Below are positions 1 through 5,214 of a DNA stretch of 5,214 nucleotides, piece by piece. Where the stretch lies: NCBI GenBank assembly GCA_900549915.1, contig URQF01000107.1, positions 1 through 5,214 on the forward strand, read 5' to 3'. The number at the start of each line of letters is the position of its first letter. Position 1 is the first letter of the stretch. A model generated the notes under the pieces. It made no database searches and had not been told where the DNA came from. It was given only the letters and a program-made list of their open reading frames with translations. This DNA comes from an uncultured Mollicutes bacterium (GTDB lineage: Bacteria; Bacillota_I; Bacilli_A; RFN20; CAG-288). Made by a program: the position numbers and the translations under genes.

Positions 1-85
1 GAGGTCTTTCATGTCCGCTTTTTTAGGATTCCATCCTATCGCAAACAAAATCCCGGCATATTCTTGCGATTGCCTTAATTTTTTC
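1..85. other. Upstream flank without a supported gene
   Basis: No start-to-stop frame with a ribosome binding site is visible here. A plus-strand frame is open from base 1 to a TAA at 76-78 and could be the last 25 codons of an upstream gene, but it matches nothing I recognise. A minus-strand frame is also open from about 120 to base 1 but has no good start until an ATG at 12-10. A 6-bp inverted repeat, TAGGAT/ATCCTA, lies at 24-38. It has no T-run after it on the plus strand, so it is not a convincing terminator for an upstream plus-strand gene. Confidence 0.4.
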
Positions 86-114
86 TTGTTTAATTTCCTT
101 TGCTGTGGTATGCT
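86..114 (+). promoter_or_regulatory. Promoter of rpmE, extended -10 type
   Basis: A -35 box TTGTTT (86-91) and a -10 box TATGCT (109-114) are separated by 17 bases. A TG one base upstream of the -10 gives an extended -10 element. Transcription would start near 121, leaving a leader of about 53 nt before the rpmE ATG at 174. Confidence 0.65.
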
Positions 115-125
115 TTTTAATGCTT

Positions 126-145
126 AGCACGCTTGGTAACGTGCT
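126..145 (+). promoter_or_regulatory. Hairpin in the rpmE 5' leader, possible L31 leader
   Basis: AGCACG (126-131) and CGTGCT (140-145) form a perfect 6-bp stem around the 8-base loop CTTGGTAA. It lies entirely within the predicted short leader, between the transcription start and the ribosome binding site (GGGAGG, 159-164). Ribosomal protein genes often carry autoregulatory leader structures, and L31 leader motifs have been reported in several bacterial groups. I cannot tell from one sequence whether this hairpin belongs to one of them or is simply a small stem. A T-rich tract TTTT follows at 145-148 but is too short for a good terminator. Confidence 0.4.
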
Positions 146-173
146 TTTGCCGGATTAAGGGAGGAAACTGAAA

Positions 174-383
174 ATGAAGAAAGATATCCATCCGAAATAT
201 TACCGTTGCAAGGTTACCTGCAGGACCTGCGGAAACACCTTCGAAACTGGTTCTACTGAGCCGGAACTTAAGGTTGATACCTGCAACAAGTGCCATTCTT
301 TCTATACTGGAAAGAGGACTTTCACTGCCGATACTGGCCGTGTTGCTAAGTTCAACAAGAAGTTAGAAAAGACTGCTAAGTAG
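174..383 (+). CDS. rpmE: 50S ribosomal protein L31, zinc-binding type
   Basis: This is bacterial ribosomal protein L31, a small component of the large subunit that helps form the bridge between subunits. The 69-residue length is normal. The family signatures are the MKKDIHP start, the CGN-x-F-ETGS block (19-27), C37-x-x-C40 followed by H41, F43-Y44-T45-G46, and the GRVAKFNKK tail near 55-63. The zinc ligands are probably C16, C19, C37 and C40, which makes this the C+ form rather than the cysteine-free zinc-starvation paralogue. The first pair is spaced CxxC, whereas the Escherichia coli and Bacillus proteins have CxC, and there is an additional C12. The start is fixed by a strong GGGAGG at 159-164, nine bases before ATG. 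The gene has its own promoter and terminator, so it is monocistronic. Confidence 0.97.
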   Translation: MKKDIHPKYYRCKVTCRTCGNTFETGSTEPELKVDTCNKCHSFYTGKRTFTADTGRVAKFNKKLEKTAK

Positions 384-403
384 TCTTCTAGAAACAAAGA
401 ATG

Positions 404-434
404 AAAGCTGCCAAGGAAACCTGGTGGCTTTTTT
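404..434 (+). terminator. Rho-independent terminator after rpmE
   Basis: AAAGCTGCCA pairs with TGGTGGCTTT, including two G-U pairs. One A is bulged, then GG/CC closes an AAA loop. The stem runs into TTTTTT at 429-434. It starts 20 bases after the rpmE stop codon and separates rpmE from the next gene. Confidence 0.88.
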
Positions 435-446
435 CTTTGGTGTTTT

Positions 447-475
447 TTGTACCTTTTTATAGAACTTGGTAAAAT
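447..475 (+). promoter_or_regulatory. Promoter of the large gene, apparently leaderless
   Basis: A -35 box TTGTAC (447-452) and a -10 box TAAAAT (470-475) are 17 bases apart, with the extended -10 TGG immediately upstream. Only six bases separate the -10 from the ATG at 482, so the expected +1 falls on or next to the start codon. An alternative -10 (TATAGA, 458-463) would give a leader of only about a dozen bases. In neither case is there a usable Shine-Dalgarno; AGAAG at 476-480 lies one base from ATG, too close to function normally. Confidence 0.6.
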
Positions 476-481
476 AGAAGC

Positions 482-3403
482 ATGCTGACGAATGGACGGA
501 TTGATTTTATCGAATTGGAGAAGAAAGCAGAGCAGATGCTCTCTTTTCCTGTTGGAAAAAGTGATAGGCTTTGTCCTAGGATCCAGCTGGATTTCATTCA
601 TCTTTCGAGTGGTGATGCGATTCCTCTTTCTGGTAAAAAAGATGACTTCTTTGCGCCACTTCTTGTGTGTGATAAGGTCAATCAGATCTATTATCCTGTA
701 TTTTTCTTTCTTCCTGTGTTCTCAAGGAAGGATGGTAATCCGTATGTTTCTCTTTCCAATGAGAAACCAGAGAGGAACAATGCTGCAAAAGAGTTTCTAA
801 GAAAGAGGAACCTGATTGAAAAAGAAAACGTTTCTTTTTCTTCCTTGGAAAGCTTTGTAAATACTCTCTCTGGCTTGATTGATTCTCTTAGGCTTGCTGA
901 CCGGGTATCGTTTGCTTTTTCGTATTCGTTCTTTCCAAAAGAAGCTCTTCTTTATCATTCGATTTATCCACTTTTATTCAGGAGTCAGAATCAGCAAAGG
1001 AAAGAGGAAAAATACCGTGGTCTTTTTCAGGAAGTAAAAGAAGAAGAAAAAGAAAAGGTTCTGAATCAGGAAAATATCGGATATTTTTCGAAACAGGAAC
1101 GTTCTCTTCTTAGAAGGGAACAGTATAAGGCAAGCGAAGTTTCCTATGATGAGATAGAAGTCTCGGATGATCTTCTTTTTCGTGCTCTGCTTTCGGCTAG
1201 GAAGAAGAATCGCTCCCTTCTTCTTGTCGTACCGGAAAAGGAAACAAAAGGAAGGAATGAGTTTCTAATCCGCCATCATCTTCAGGATGATGTTTTGGAT
1301 TTGAATCGTTTCTCTTTCCAAGACAAAAAGAGACGATTGAAAGATGCAGAGGAAGAGTCTCTTTTTAATAACAGCTTCTCTTTAAGGGAACAAAGATTCG
1401 AATCCTTCGAGAATAAGAGACAGGATTGTTTTCTTTATCCTTCTTTCTTCCGCGGAGAGAAGAGGCAGGAGTTTTTATTTAAAAGAGAGACGAGGGAGTC
1501 TCTTTCTTATCCTTTGGATGTCTTATCGTATACTTCTGCAGATGCTGAGAAAGACAATAAAATCAGGGATGAGATAGCAGGAAGAGGTTCTCTTTTGTCT
1601 GCTGACTTATGGAACCATCCTTTTTACGGACTCGATAGTAATGAGGAAGAGTCAAAATATCAGGACTTACAGAATCTTTTAGCGCATAGGAAAGAAACTA
1701 GGGGGCAGAGGATTCATCTGATTCAGACTAAGAGGAACTCCTACTATAAGCCTTTGAATACTTTTCGTCAGTTAGAAGAAAGGTTTGAAGAGAGGAAGTT
1801 TGTAGAACGATATGATGGTTTCTCTCTGCAGAGGTTCTCTCTTTCTGCTAGTCAATCTCAACAATTTCCGTTAAGCAGTTTGAAGAAGAGGTTCCAGGCT
1901 GTTTCTTCTATCAAACTGATTATTAAAGACTTTTTCGATGATTCGGTCTTTCATAGTGATATTCAGAGTAGGTTGAAAGAAGCAAAGAGTGACTCTTATT
2001 TTGAACGTAGAAAAGGAAAAAAGAGGATTCGGAGTTATCTTAAGAACAAGAAGAAACCGGATTATGATTCTCTGGTTAAGAGGCTTTCCAACTATTGGAA
2101 GAACTATTCTTTGCTTCAGAAGAATCTTCCGCTGTATAGGAAAGTCTATGGCGAGAATGTAGCAACCAGGAGTTATGTTACCGAGAGTGAGACGCGCAGG
2201 AACTATGTTCATGAGTTTGAAGAACGAGAGAAGAAGAATCCGTCTTTTTCTTTCAAGAACGAGTTTATAGAGCATCTCTACCAGGATGAAAGCTATCGTA
2301 GAGATATTCTTCTGACTGCTCACTCTCTTGAAAAGCTTTCGCATGATTTCTTGTCTTTATCGAAGGAATACCACTTTTTCTTCCCGCTGGAAGAAAGGAA
2401 CAGTTTTCCTTTTGAGGAATGCTCGAAACAGATTGATAAGCGAAGGAAGGGAAGCTTTGAAGAATTCTGCGACTTTTCTTTCTTCCATAAGGAAAGGAGG
2501 TCTGCATCTTATCTGATGCAGACAGCAAGGAAAGAACAATACATATGGAAACATCGTTCCTTGCTTCACTTGAAAGAAGAATTCTTCCATTCCGTCTATC
2601 TTTCCTTCTATCAGGCTGGAAAAGAAAGATTTACTCCTTATCTTAAGGATTACATGGTCTTGCTTCAGCAGAGGAATCATCAAGCAAAGAAAGCAAGCGA
2701 AGAAGAGGACTCTTATCTGCTTTCCCTTTTACATGAAAACCAGAGGAAGAACCAGAAAGAGGTTCGATACAGGGACAGGAAAAGGAAACTGCTTTCTACG
2801 AAAGTAGAAACCTTGCTGACCGATGAACTAGGAAATCCTTTATTTTCCTTATTATCGAAGCGGTATCCGATCTGTCTTGCCTCTCCTCTCGATTTATTTT
2901 TGAGGGAAGATAATTGCTTCGATGATGTTATTCTCTTAAACTCCAAGCTTAGGAAGGATGCTTCTCTCATCAATGGAATCCGTGTGGGAACAAGTGTCCT
3001 TCTTCTTTCTCCTGTTACTCTTCTAGATCATCGAATCCAAGGCCTTCATTACACCTATCTTAGTAATGATGAAATTTACAGAAAAGTCATTGATTTTAAG
3101 AAAATACCCGAGAATATCTTGAATCTGTTTCAAGAAAATCAGGAAAAATATGATTATGTCTTGGATATCTCGGATTCCCGTTATCCGTATAGGATCAAGA
3201 AAAAAGGATGGGGTGATTTTGGTCTGTTCCCATCCTTGTTATTACCTCAGCCAGAAGATCGACAAGGGAGGAACGAGCTCAACCATTATTTGAATCGTGA
3301 GCTTGGTTTTTCTCTTCTCTATTTCCATATAGAGGACGTGTTATTCGATAGTGACTCTTTCTTCCGTAATCTGTTTGAGTCTTATTCCAGCTTGGCAAAC
3401 TAA
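482..3403 (+). CDS. Degenerate DUF4011-type SF1 helicase/Vsr-like nuclease relative, probably catalytically inactive
   Basis: No standard name fits. By pattern I read it as a relative of very large SF1 helicases with a C-terminal Vsr/DUF559-like nuclease domain, a family that includes the reported antiphage protein Hhe. In order: APLLV (58-62) and a helical stretch to SFAFSYSFFPKEALLYHSIYP (about 143-163) resemble the N-terminal region; LLLVVPEKE (246-254) resembles motif Ia; HPFYGL (379-384) matches a block seen after it; long charged helices (about 390-780) fill the usual insert; PICLASPLDLFL (796-807) and FDDVILLNSKLRKD (813-826) match the segment leading into motif II; 890-966 resembles the nuclease fold. 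Catalytic residues are missing: the Walker A position (about 222-229) reads YDEIEVSD, the motif II acids are L819-N820, motif III GD is S843-P844, and the nuclease E-x-D is K906-K907-K908. Only about 45 residues remain where RecA2 should be. The protein is basic, with only four Met and few Gly. No signal peptide or membrane segment is seen, so it is probably cytosolic. ATG 482 is the first in-frame start and sits on the promoter; M19 is an alternative. Confidence 0.65.
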   Translation: MLTNGRIDFIELEKKAEQMLSFPVGKSDRLCPRIQLDFIHLSSGDAIPLSGKKDDFFAPLLVCDKVNQIYYPVFFFLPVFSRKDGNPYVSLSNEKPERNNAAKEFLRKRNLIEKENVSFSSLESFVNTLSGLIDSLRLADRVSFAFSYSFFPKEALLYHSIYPLLFRSQNQQRKEEKYRGLFQEVKEEEKEKVLNQENIGYFSKQERSLLRREQYKASEVSYDEIEVSDDLLFRALLSARKKNRSLLLVVPEKETKGRNEFLIRHHLQDDVLDLNRFSFQDKKRRLKDAEEESLFNNSFSLREQRFESFENKRQDCFLYPSFFRGEKRQEFLFKRETRESLSYPLDVLSYTSADAEKDNKIRDEIAGRGSLLSADLWNHPFYGLDSNEEESKYQDLQNLLAHRKETRGQRIHLIQTKRNSYYKPLNTFRQLEERFEERKFVERYDGFSLQRFSLSASQSQQFPLSSLKKRFQAVSSIKLIIKDFFDDSVFHSDIQSRLKEAKSDSYFERRKGKKRIRSYLKNKKKPDYDSLVKRLSNYWKNYSLLQKNLPLYRKVYGENVATRSYVTESETRRNYVHEFEEREKKNPSFSFKNEFIEHLYQDESYRRDILLTAHSLEKLSHDFLSLSKEYHFFFPLEERNSFPFEECSKQIDKRRKGSFEEFCDFSFFHKERRSASYLMQTARKEQYIWKHRSLLHLKEEFFHSVYLSFYQAGKERFTPYLKDYMVLLQQRNHQAKKASEEEDSYLLSLLHENQRKNQKEVRYRDRKRKLLSTKVETLLTDELGNPLFSLLSKRYPICLASPLDLFLREDNCFDDVILLNSKLRKDASLINGIRVGTSVLLLSPVTLLDHRIQGLHYTYLSNDEIYRKVIDFKKIPENILNLFQENQEKYDYVLDISDSRYPYRIKKKGWGDFGLFPSLLLPQPEDRQGRNELNHYLNRELGFSLLYFHIEDVLFDSDSFFRNLFESYSSLAN

Positions 3404-3408
3404 ATAAC

Positions 3409-3532
3409 AGTATCGTTCTTTAAGGACGTCAATTGATCAGCTTTCTATTTCAAAGGATTTCGATTAATTAAGAACAACGGATTCTTTCCACCGTCTTTGT
3501 TTCATAGGAATAAGTCTTGTTGAAACGATACT
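3409..3532. repeat. 9-bp inverted repeat spanning 124 bases of intergenic DNA
   Basis: AGTATCGTT (3409-3417) is the exact reverse complement of AACGATACT (3524-3532). The first arm begins six bases after the large gene's stop codon. Inside, AAAGGAT and ATTCTTT can also pair with one G-U, and ACGG/CCGT form a small stem. The arrangement could fold the 3' end of the transcript into one closed structure, or be the ends of a small decayed insertion. No flanking target duplication and no ORF are visible. The remainder of 3404-3560 shows nothing else I can support. Confidence 0.4.
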
Positions 3533-3560
3533 CTACGTGCGCTTACAAACAGGATAATTG

Positions 3561-3600
3561 AAAAAGCCTGATGCTTTTTGAGGGACATCAGGCTTTGTTT
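3561..3600. terminator. Bidirectional intrinsic terminator between convergent genes
   Basis: AAAGCCTGATG (3563-3573) and CATCAGGCTTT (3586-3596) form a perfect 11-bp stem with a 12-base loop. On the minus strand the stem ends in TTTTT and lies just after the superoxide reductase stop codon. On the plus strand it ends TTTGTTTG, a weaker tract, and would serve the large gene about 160 bases after its stop. It is best as the minus-strand terminator. Confidence 0.85.
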
Positions 3601-3601
3601 G

Positions 3602-3967
3602 TTACTTGGCTTCAGCGACCCAAAGACCGTGAAGATTGCAGTATTCGTAGACTTTTTCGAGCTTTTCGCCTTCTGTTAAGACGAAGTCTGCTTTCGGTTC
3701 TCCGACAGGATCAAGCTGTTTCCTTTCGGCTTTCTGATTCGTAACGATGGCAATGAAGACAATGTGGTGTGCTTCTGTCATCGGATGGAGAGTGGAACCG
3801 ACTTCGACATGGACATTGTTTTCCTTGATGGTGAAGACAGGAACGTGTTTTTCCTTAGCGCCATCGGTTGTGTTGGCAATGAGTTCGACTTCATTGCCAT
3901 CATTTATGCCTAATAGGGATAAGGTAACCTTTCCTGTTGTTTTGTTTTTGTAGAATTTGACTTCCAT
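3602..3967 (-). CDS. Superoxide reductase (desulfoferrodoxin family) with a cysteine-free N-terminal domain
   Basis: The protein reduces superoxide to hydrogen peroxide without releasing oxygen, a cytosolic defence typical of anaerobes. The catalytic domain (about 37-121) has the complete iron site: H41 in EKHVPV, H61 in the HPM block, H67, C110 and H113 in CNLHGLW. The E39-K40 pair next to the iron pocket is present. Residues 1-36 occupy the place of the desulforedoxin domain that normally binds a second iron through four cysteines. Here that stretch keeps its length and joins through NTTDGAKEKH but has no cysteine; C110 is the only Cys in the protein. It therefore resembles class III enzymes, which have lost the second iron centre. 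The start is set by AAAGGAG at 3982-3976, eight bases upstream. It lies 25 bases downstream of the TM2 gene on the same strand and is probably co-transcribed with it. Confidence 0.92.
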   Translation of the reverse strand: MEVKFYKNKTTGKVTLSLLGINDGNEVELIANTTDGAKEKHVPVFTIKENNVHVEVGSTLHPMTEAHHIVFIAIVTNQKAERKQLDPVGEPKADFVLTEGEKLEKVYEYCNLHGLWVAEAK

Positions 3968-3992
3968 AGATCTATCTCCTTTCTGCTATGGC

Positions 3993-4238
3993 CTAATGAA
4001 AATACTCCCGTGCATCCAGTTCGTATTTCTTCTTGCATGCTTTGAGGATATCGAAGATGTTCCATAAAACACCGATACCGATGCAGGTATAGAGGAACTT
4101 GACTAATGCGAATTTCCAAGCTTTCTTGAAGCTCTTAGCGTAATAGAATTTATCGATGCCGAGCCATCCTAAAAAGATAAGGATGACAATCAGCCAAGCA
4201 TCTAATTTTTCTTCTTTGATTCCATATTCTTCGTTCAT
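3993..4238 (-). CDS. TM2-domain membrane protein
   Basis: This 81-residue protein consists of a short charged N-terminus, a hydrophobic helix (about 14-28), a tight turn with D29-K30-F31-Y32, and a second hydrophobic helix (about 43-66) ending in the WNIFDILKA block, followed by a charged tail. That is the TM2-domain pattern of two membrane helices joined by a short loop with a G-x-D/H-x-FY motif. The biochemical role of bacterial TM2 proteins is generally unknown, and nothing here defines it. It is first in a likely two-gene unit with superoxide reductase. The ribosome binding site is modest: AAGG at 4254-4251 is 12 bases from ATG, a long spacing. Confidence 0.85.
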   Translation of the reverse strand: MNEEYGIKEEKLDAWLIVILIFLGWLGIDKFYYAKSFKKAWKFALVKFLYTCIGIGVLWNIFDILKACKKKYELDAREYFH

Positions 4239-4268
4239 TGTTTTTGGTTTCCTTGTATTTACAATCTT

Positions 4269-4274
4269 ATTATA
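4269..4274 (-). promoter_or_regulatory. -10 element for the TM2-superoxide reductase unit
   Basis: On the minus strand a perfect TATAAT reads from 4274 to 4269, about 30 bases before the TM2 start codon. Transcription would begin near 4262 with a leader of about 24 nt. I see no good TTGACA-like -35 at the usual distance; TATAAC at 17 bases is the nearest and is poor. It could rely on an activator, which would suit an oxidative-stress gene, but no operator is recognisable. Confidence 0.5.
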
Positions 4275-4302
4275 ACCGATTTTCTGATTCAGTTATAGAA
4301 GA

Positions 4303-4419
4303 ATGCTTGATTCTAGAAAGGAAAGAAGAATATGTAAAAGAATTGTTCGTATGGAATCCGATTTCTTTGCTTTGTCGACGGAGAAACTGACTGAATTGAA
4401 TCAACTTAAGAAAAAATAG
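4303..4419 (+). CDS. Possible 38-residue small protein, unrecognised
   Basis: ATG at 4303 opens a 38-codon frame to TAG at 4417-4419 in the gap between divergent genes. The product is strongly basic at its start (RKERR, KRIVR) and ends LTELNQLKKK, giving an amphipathic-helix look in the second half (from the internal Met at codon 17). There is only a weak GAAG near the start and no clear promoter, and it ends 12 bases before the -35 of the next gene. It may be a real small protein, the remnant of a longer gene, or chance. I do not recognise any family. Confidence 0.25.
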   Translation: MLDSRKERRICKRIVRMESDFFALSTEKLTELNQLKKK

Positions 4420-4430
4420 GCTCTGTGTCT

Positions 4431-4458
4431 TTGCCAAAGTCTCCAAAAGCTATATAAT
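4431..4458 (+). promoter_or_regulatory. Promoter of the MBL-fold hydrolase gene
   Basis: TTGCCA (4431-4436) and a consensus TATAAT (4453-4458) are 16 bases apart. The start of transcription near 4465 falls at the ribosome binding site AAGGGAAG (4464-4471), so the leader is only about 14 nt. Confidence 0.75.
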
Positions 4459-4478
4459 AACAAAAGGGAAGCAAAATC

Positions 4479-5132
4479 ATGGTTAAGATATTTGTTACAG
4501 ATCCGAATCAAAAAGAATTCGCTGCAAACACCTATGTTCTTGGAAAAATCGGTGGTCCTTGTGTCATCGTTGATTTAGGTTCCACAGATAAGGATATTCC
4601 GGACTATATTGACTCCCACTATGAAAAGGTAGCTGGTATTTTACTGACTCACGCACACTTTGATCACATTCGTGGAATTCCTAAGCTTTTGAATTACTAC
4701 AAGAAAAAATACGATATTCCTGTTTATAGGAGCGAAGAGGATATTCCGCTGCTTTCCGATCCAAGGAAGAATGGATGTGGAAGGACAAGAGAGAATATTA
4801 CAAGGAATTTGAATCCGATTCCGGTACATGATGGTGAAACACTGAAAATTGGAAAATATTCCTGCAAGGTCATTGCGACACCGTTCCATACGGAAGGATC
4901 TCTCTGCTATCTCTTCGAAGATGACAATGCACTATTTACCGGAGATAGTCTCTTTGCAGGTTCGGTTGGACGAAGCGATTTATCGACAAGTGATCCTGAC
5001 AAGAGGAATGCATCGCTTTCAAAGCTTCTGTCTTTGAAATCTACGCTGGTTATTTATCCAGGCCATGGTCCTAGGACCAATCTCGGAAGAGAAAAAACAA
5101 GCAATCCGTTCTTGCTTTCGCTAGAAAAATAA
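4479..5132 (+). CDS. Metallo-beta-lactamase-fold hydrolase, glyoxalase II-like
   Basis: A cytosolic two-metal hydrolase of the MBL fold, closest in layout to short glyoxalase II-like (hydroxyacylglutathione hydrolase-type) proteins that cleave thioesters. All metal ligands are present: H58-x-H60-x-D62-H63 in THAHFDH, H137 in TPFHTEGS, D156 in FTGDSLF, and H196 in YPGHGP. The N-terminal ANTYVLG (16-22) strand and IVDLGS (30-35) are also typical. At 217 residues it is the short form and lacks the C-terminal helical domain of true glyoxalase II, so the substrate is unknown. One variation is Phe136 where TPGHT is usual. The start is fixed by AAGGGAAG ending 7 bases before ATG. It has its own promoter and terminator and is divergent from the TM2 gene. 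Confidence 0.92.
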   Translation: MVKIFVTDPNQKEFAANTYVLGKIGGPCVIVDLGSTDKDIPDYIDSHYEKVAGILLTHAHFDHIRGIPKLLNYYKKKYDIPVYRSEEDIPLLSDPRKNGCGRTRENITRNLNPIPVHDGETLKIGKYSCKVIATPFHTEGSLCYLFEDDNALFTGDSLFAGSVGRSDLSTSDPDKRNASLSKLLSLKSTLVIYPGHGPRTNLGREKTSNPFLLSLEK

Positions 5133-5138
5133 AAGCCA

Positions 5139-5190
5139 GGGGCTGTTTAAAAACCTAGGCTGAAAAGTCCGGGCCGGCAGCCCCTTTTTT
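5139..5190 (+). terminator. Terminator after the MBL-fold gene with an internal second helix
   Basis: GGGGCTG (5139-5145) pairs with CAGCCCC (5178-5184), directly followed by TTTTTT (5185-5190). Within the long loop, CCTAGGCT (5154-5161) and AGTCCGGG (5166-5173) form a second helix capped by GAAA, with one A-C mismatch and two G-U pairs. The stop codon lies six bases upstream. The A/T-rich flank on the other side could allow some termination from the minus strand. After it, 5191-5214 holds nothing I can identify. Confidence 0.85.
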
Positions 5191-5214
5191 CGTATTTCGT
5201 CTTTACTTGTTTTC

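Noticed and set aside
24..38. Inverted repeat TAGGAT/ATCCTA as a terminator of an upstream gene
   Set aside because: The T-run precedes rather than follows the stem on the plus strand, and the stem is only 6 bp.
1871..2973. Several open frames on the minus strand and other frames inside the large gene, up to 157 codons
   Set aside because: They lie wholly within the large gene, lack ribosome binding sites, and are products of its purine-rich, stop-poor codon use.
482..3403. Large gene as a decaying pseudogene
   Set aside because: There is no internal stop or frameshift over 973 codons, and it has a clean promoter and stop; neutral decay would be expected to break the frame before wiping out all active sites.
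482..3403. Large gene as a Cas12- or Cas13-like effector, suggested by size and high Lys/Arg/Phe/Tyr content
   Set aside because: No RuvC D..E..D pattern, HEPN R-x4-H pair, CRISPR array or cas neighbour is visible, and helicase-type blocks fit better.
3747..3953. 68-codon plus-strand frame opposite the superoxide reductase gene
   Set aside because: The minus strand there encodes an unmistakable superoxide reductase with all iron ligands; the plus frame has no ribosome binding site.
4479..5132. MBL-fold protein as a true beta-lactamase or RNase J/Z
   Set aside because: No signal peptide, length too short for RNase J, and the TGDSLF and PGHGP pattern is that of glyoxalase II-like hydrolases.

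Overview
The window is chromosomal DNA of moderately low GC content, read by eye. Promoters have TTGnnn/TATAAT-type boxes, most ribosome binding sites are purine-rich AGGAGG-like, intrinsic terminators are common, and arginine AGG/AGA codons are used heavily. A zinc-type L31 and a superoxide reductase point to an anaerobic Firmicute. The L31 sequence style suggests Erysipelotrichia or a relative, but that placement is inference.

Layout from left to right: (1) promoter, short leader with a hairpin, rpmE (ribosomal protein L31) and a strong terminator; (2) a dedicated promoter sitting directly on the start codon of a 973-codon gene; (3) a roughly 200-base intergenic stretch with a 9-bp long-range inverted repeat and a bidirectional terminator; (4) a minus-strand two-gene unit, TM2-domain membrane protein then superoxide reductase, convergent with the large gene; (5) a 240-base divergent intergenic region holding promoters both ways and a possible 38-codon ORF; (6) a glyoxalase II-like metallo-beta-lactamase-fold hydrolase with its own promoter and terminator.

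The large gene is the item of most interest. From order, spacing and residual motifs I read it as a relative of the very large SF1 helicases that carry DUF4011-like N-terminal regions and a C-terminal Vsr/DUF559-like nuclease domain, the family that includes the reported Hhe antiphage protein. In this copy the Walker A, Walker B, motif III and nuclease catalytic positions are all replaced and most of the second RecA domain is missing, yet the frame is open for 2.9 kb. It may be a catalytically dead scaffold or regulatory protein rather than an enzyme.

The rest is housekeeping (L31), oxygen/superoxide protection (superoxide reductase) and thioester or small-molecule hydrolysis (MBL-fold enzyme). 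I see no direct functional tie between these genes and the large protein. There is no mobile element, CRISPR array, tRNA or rRNA in the window.
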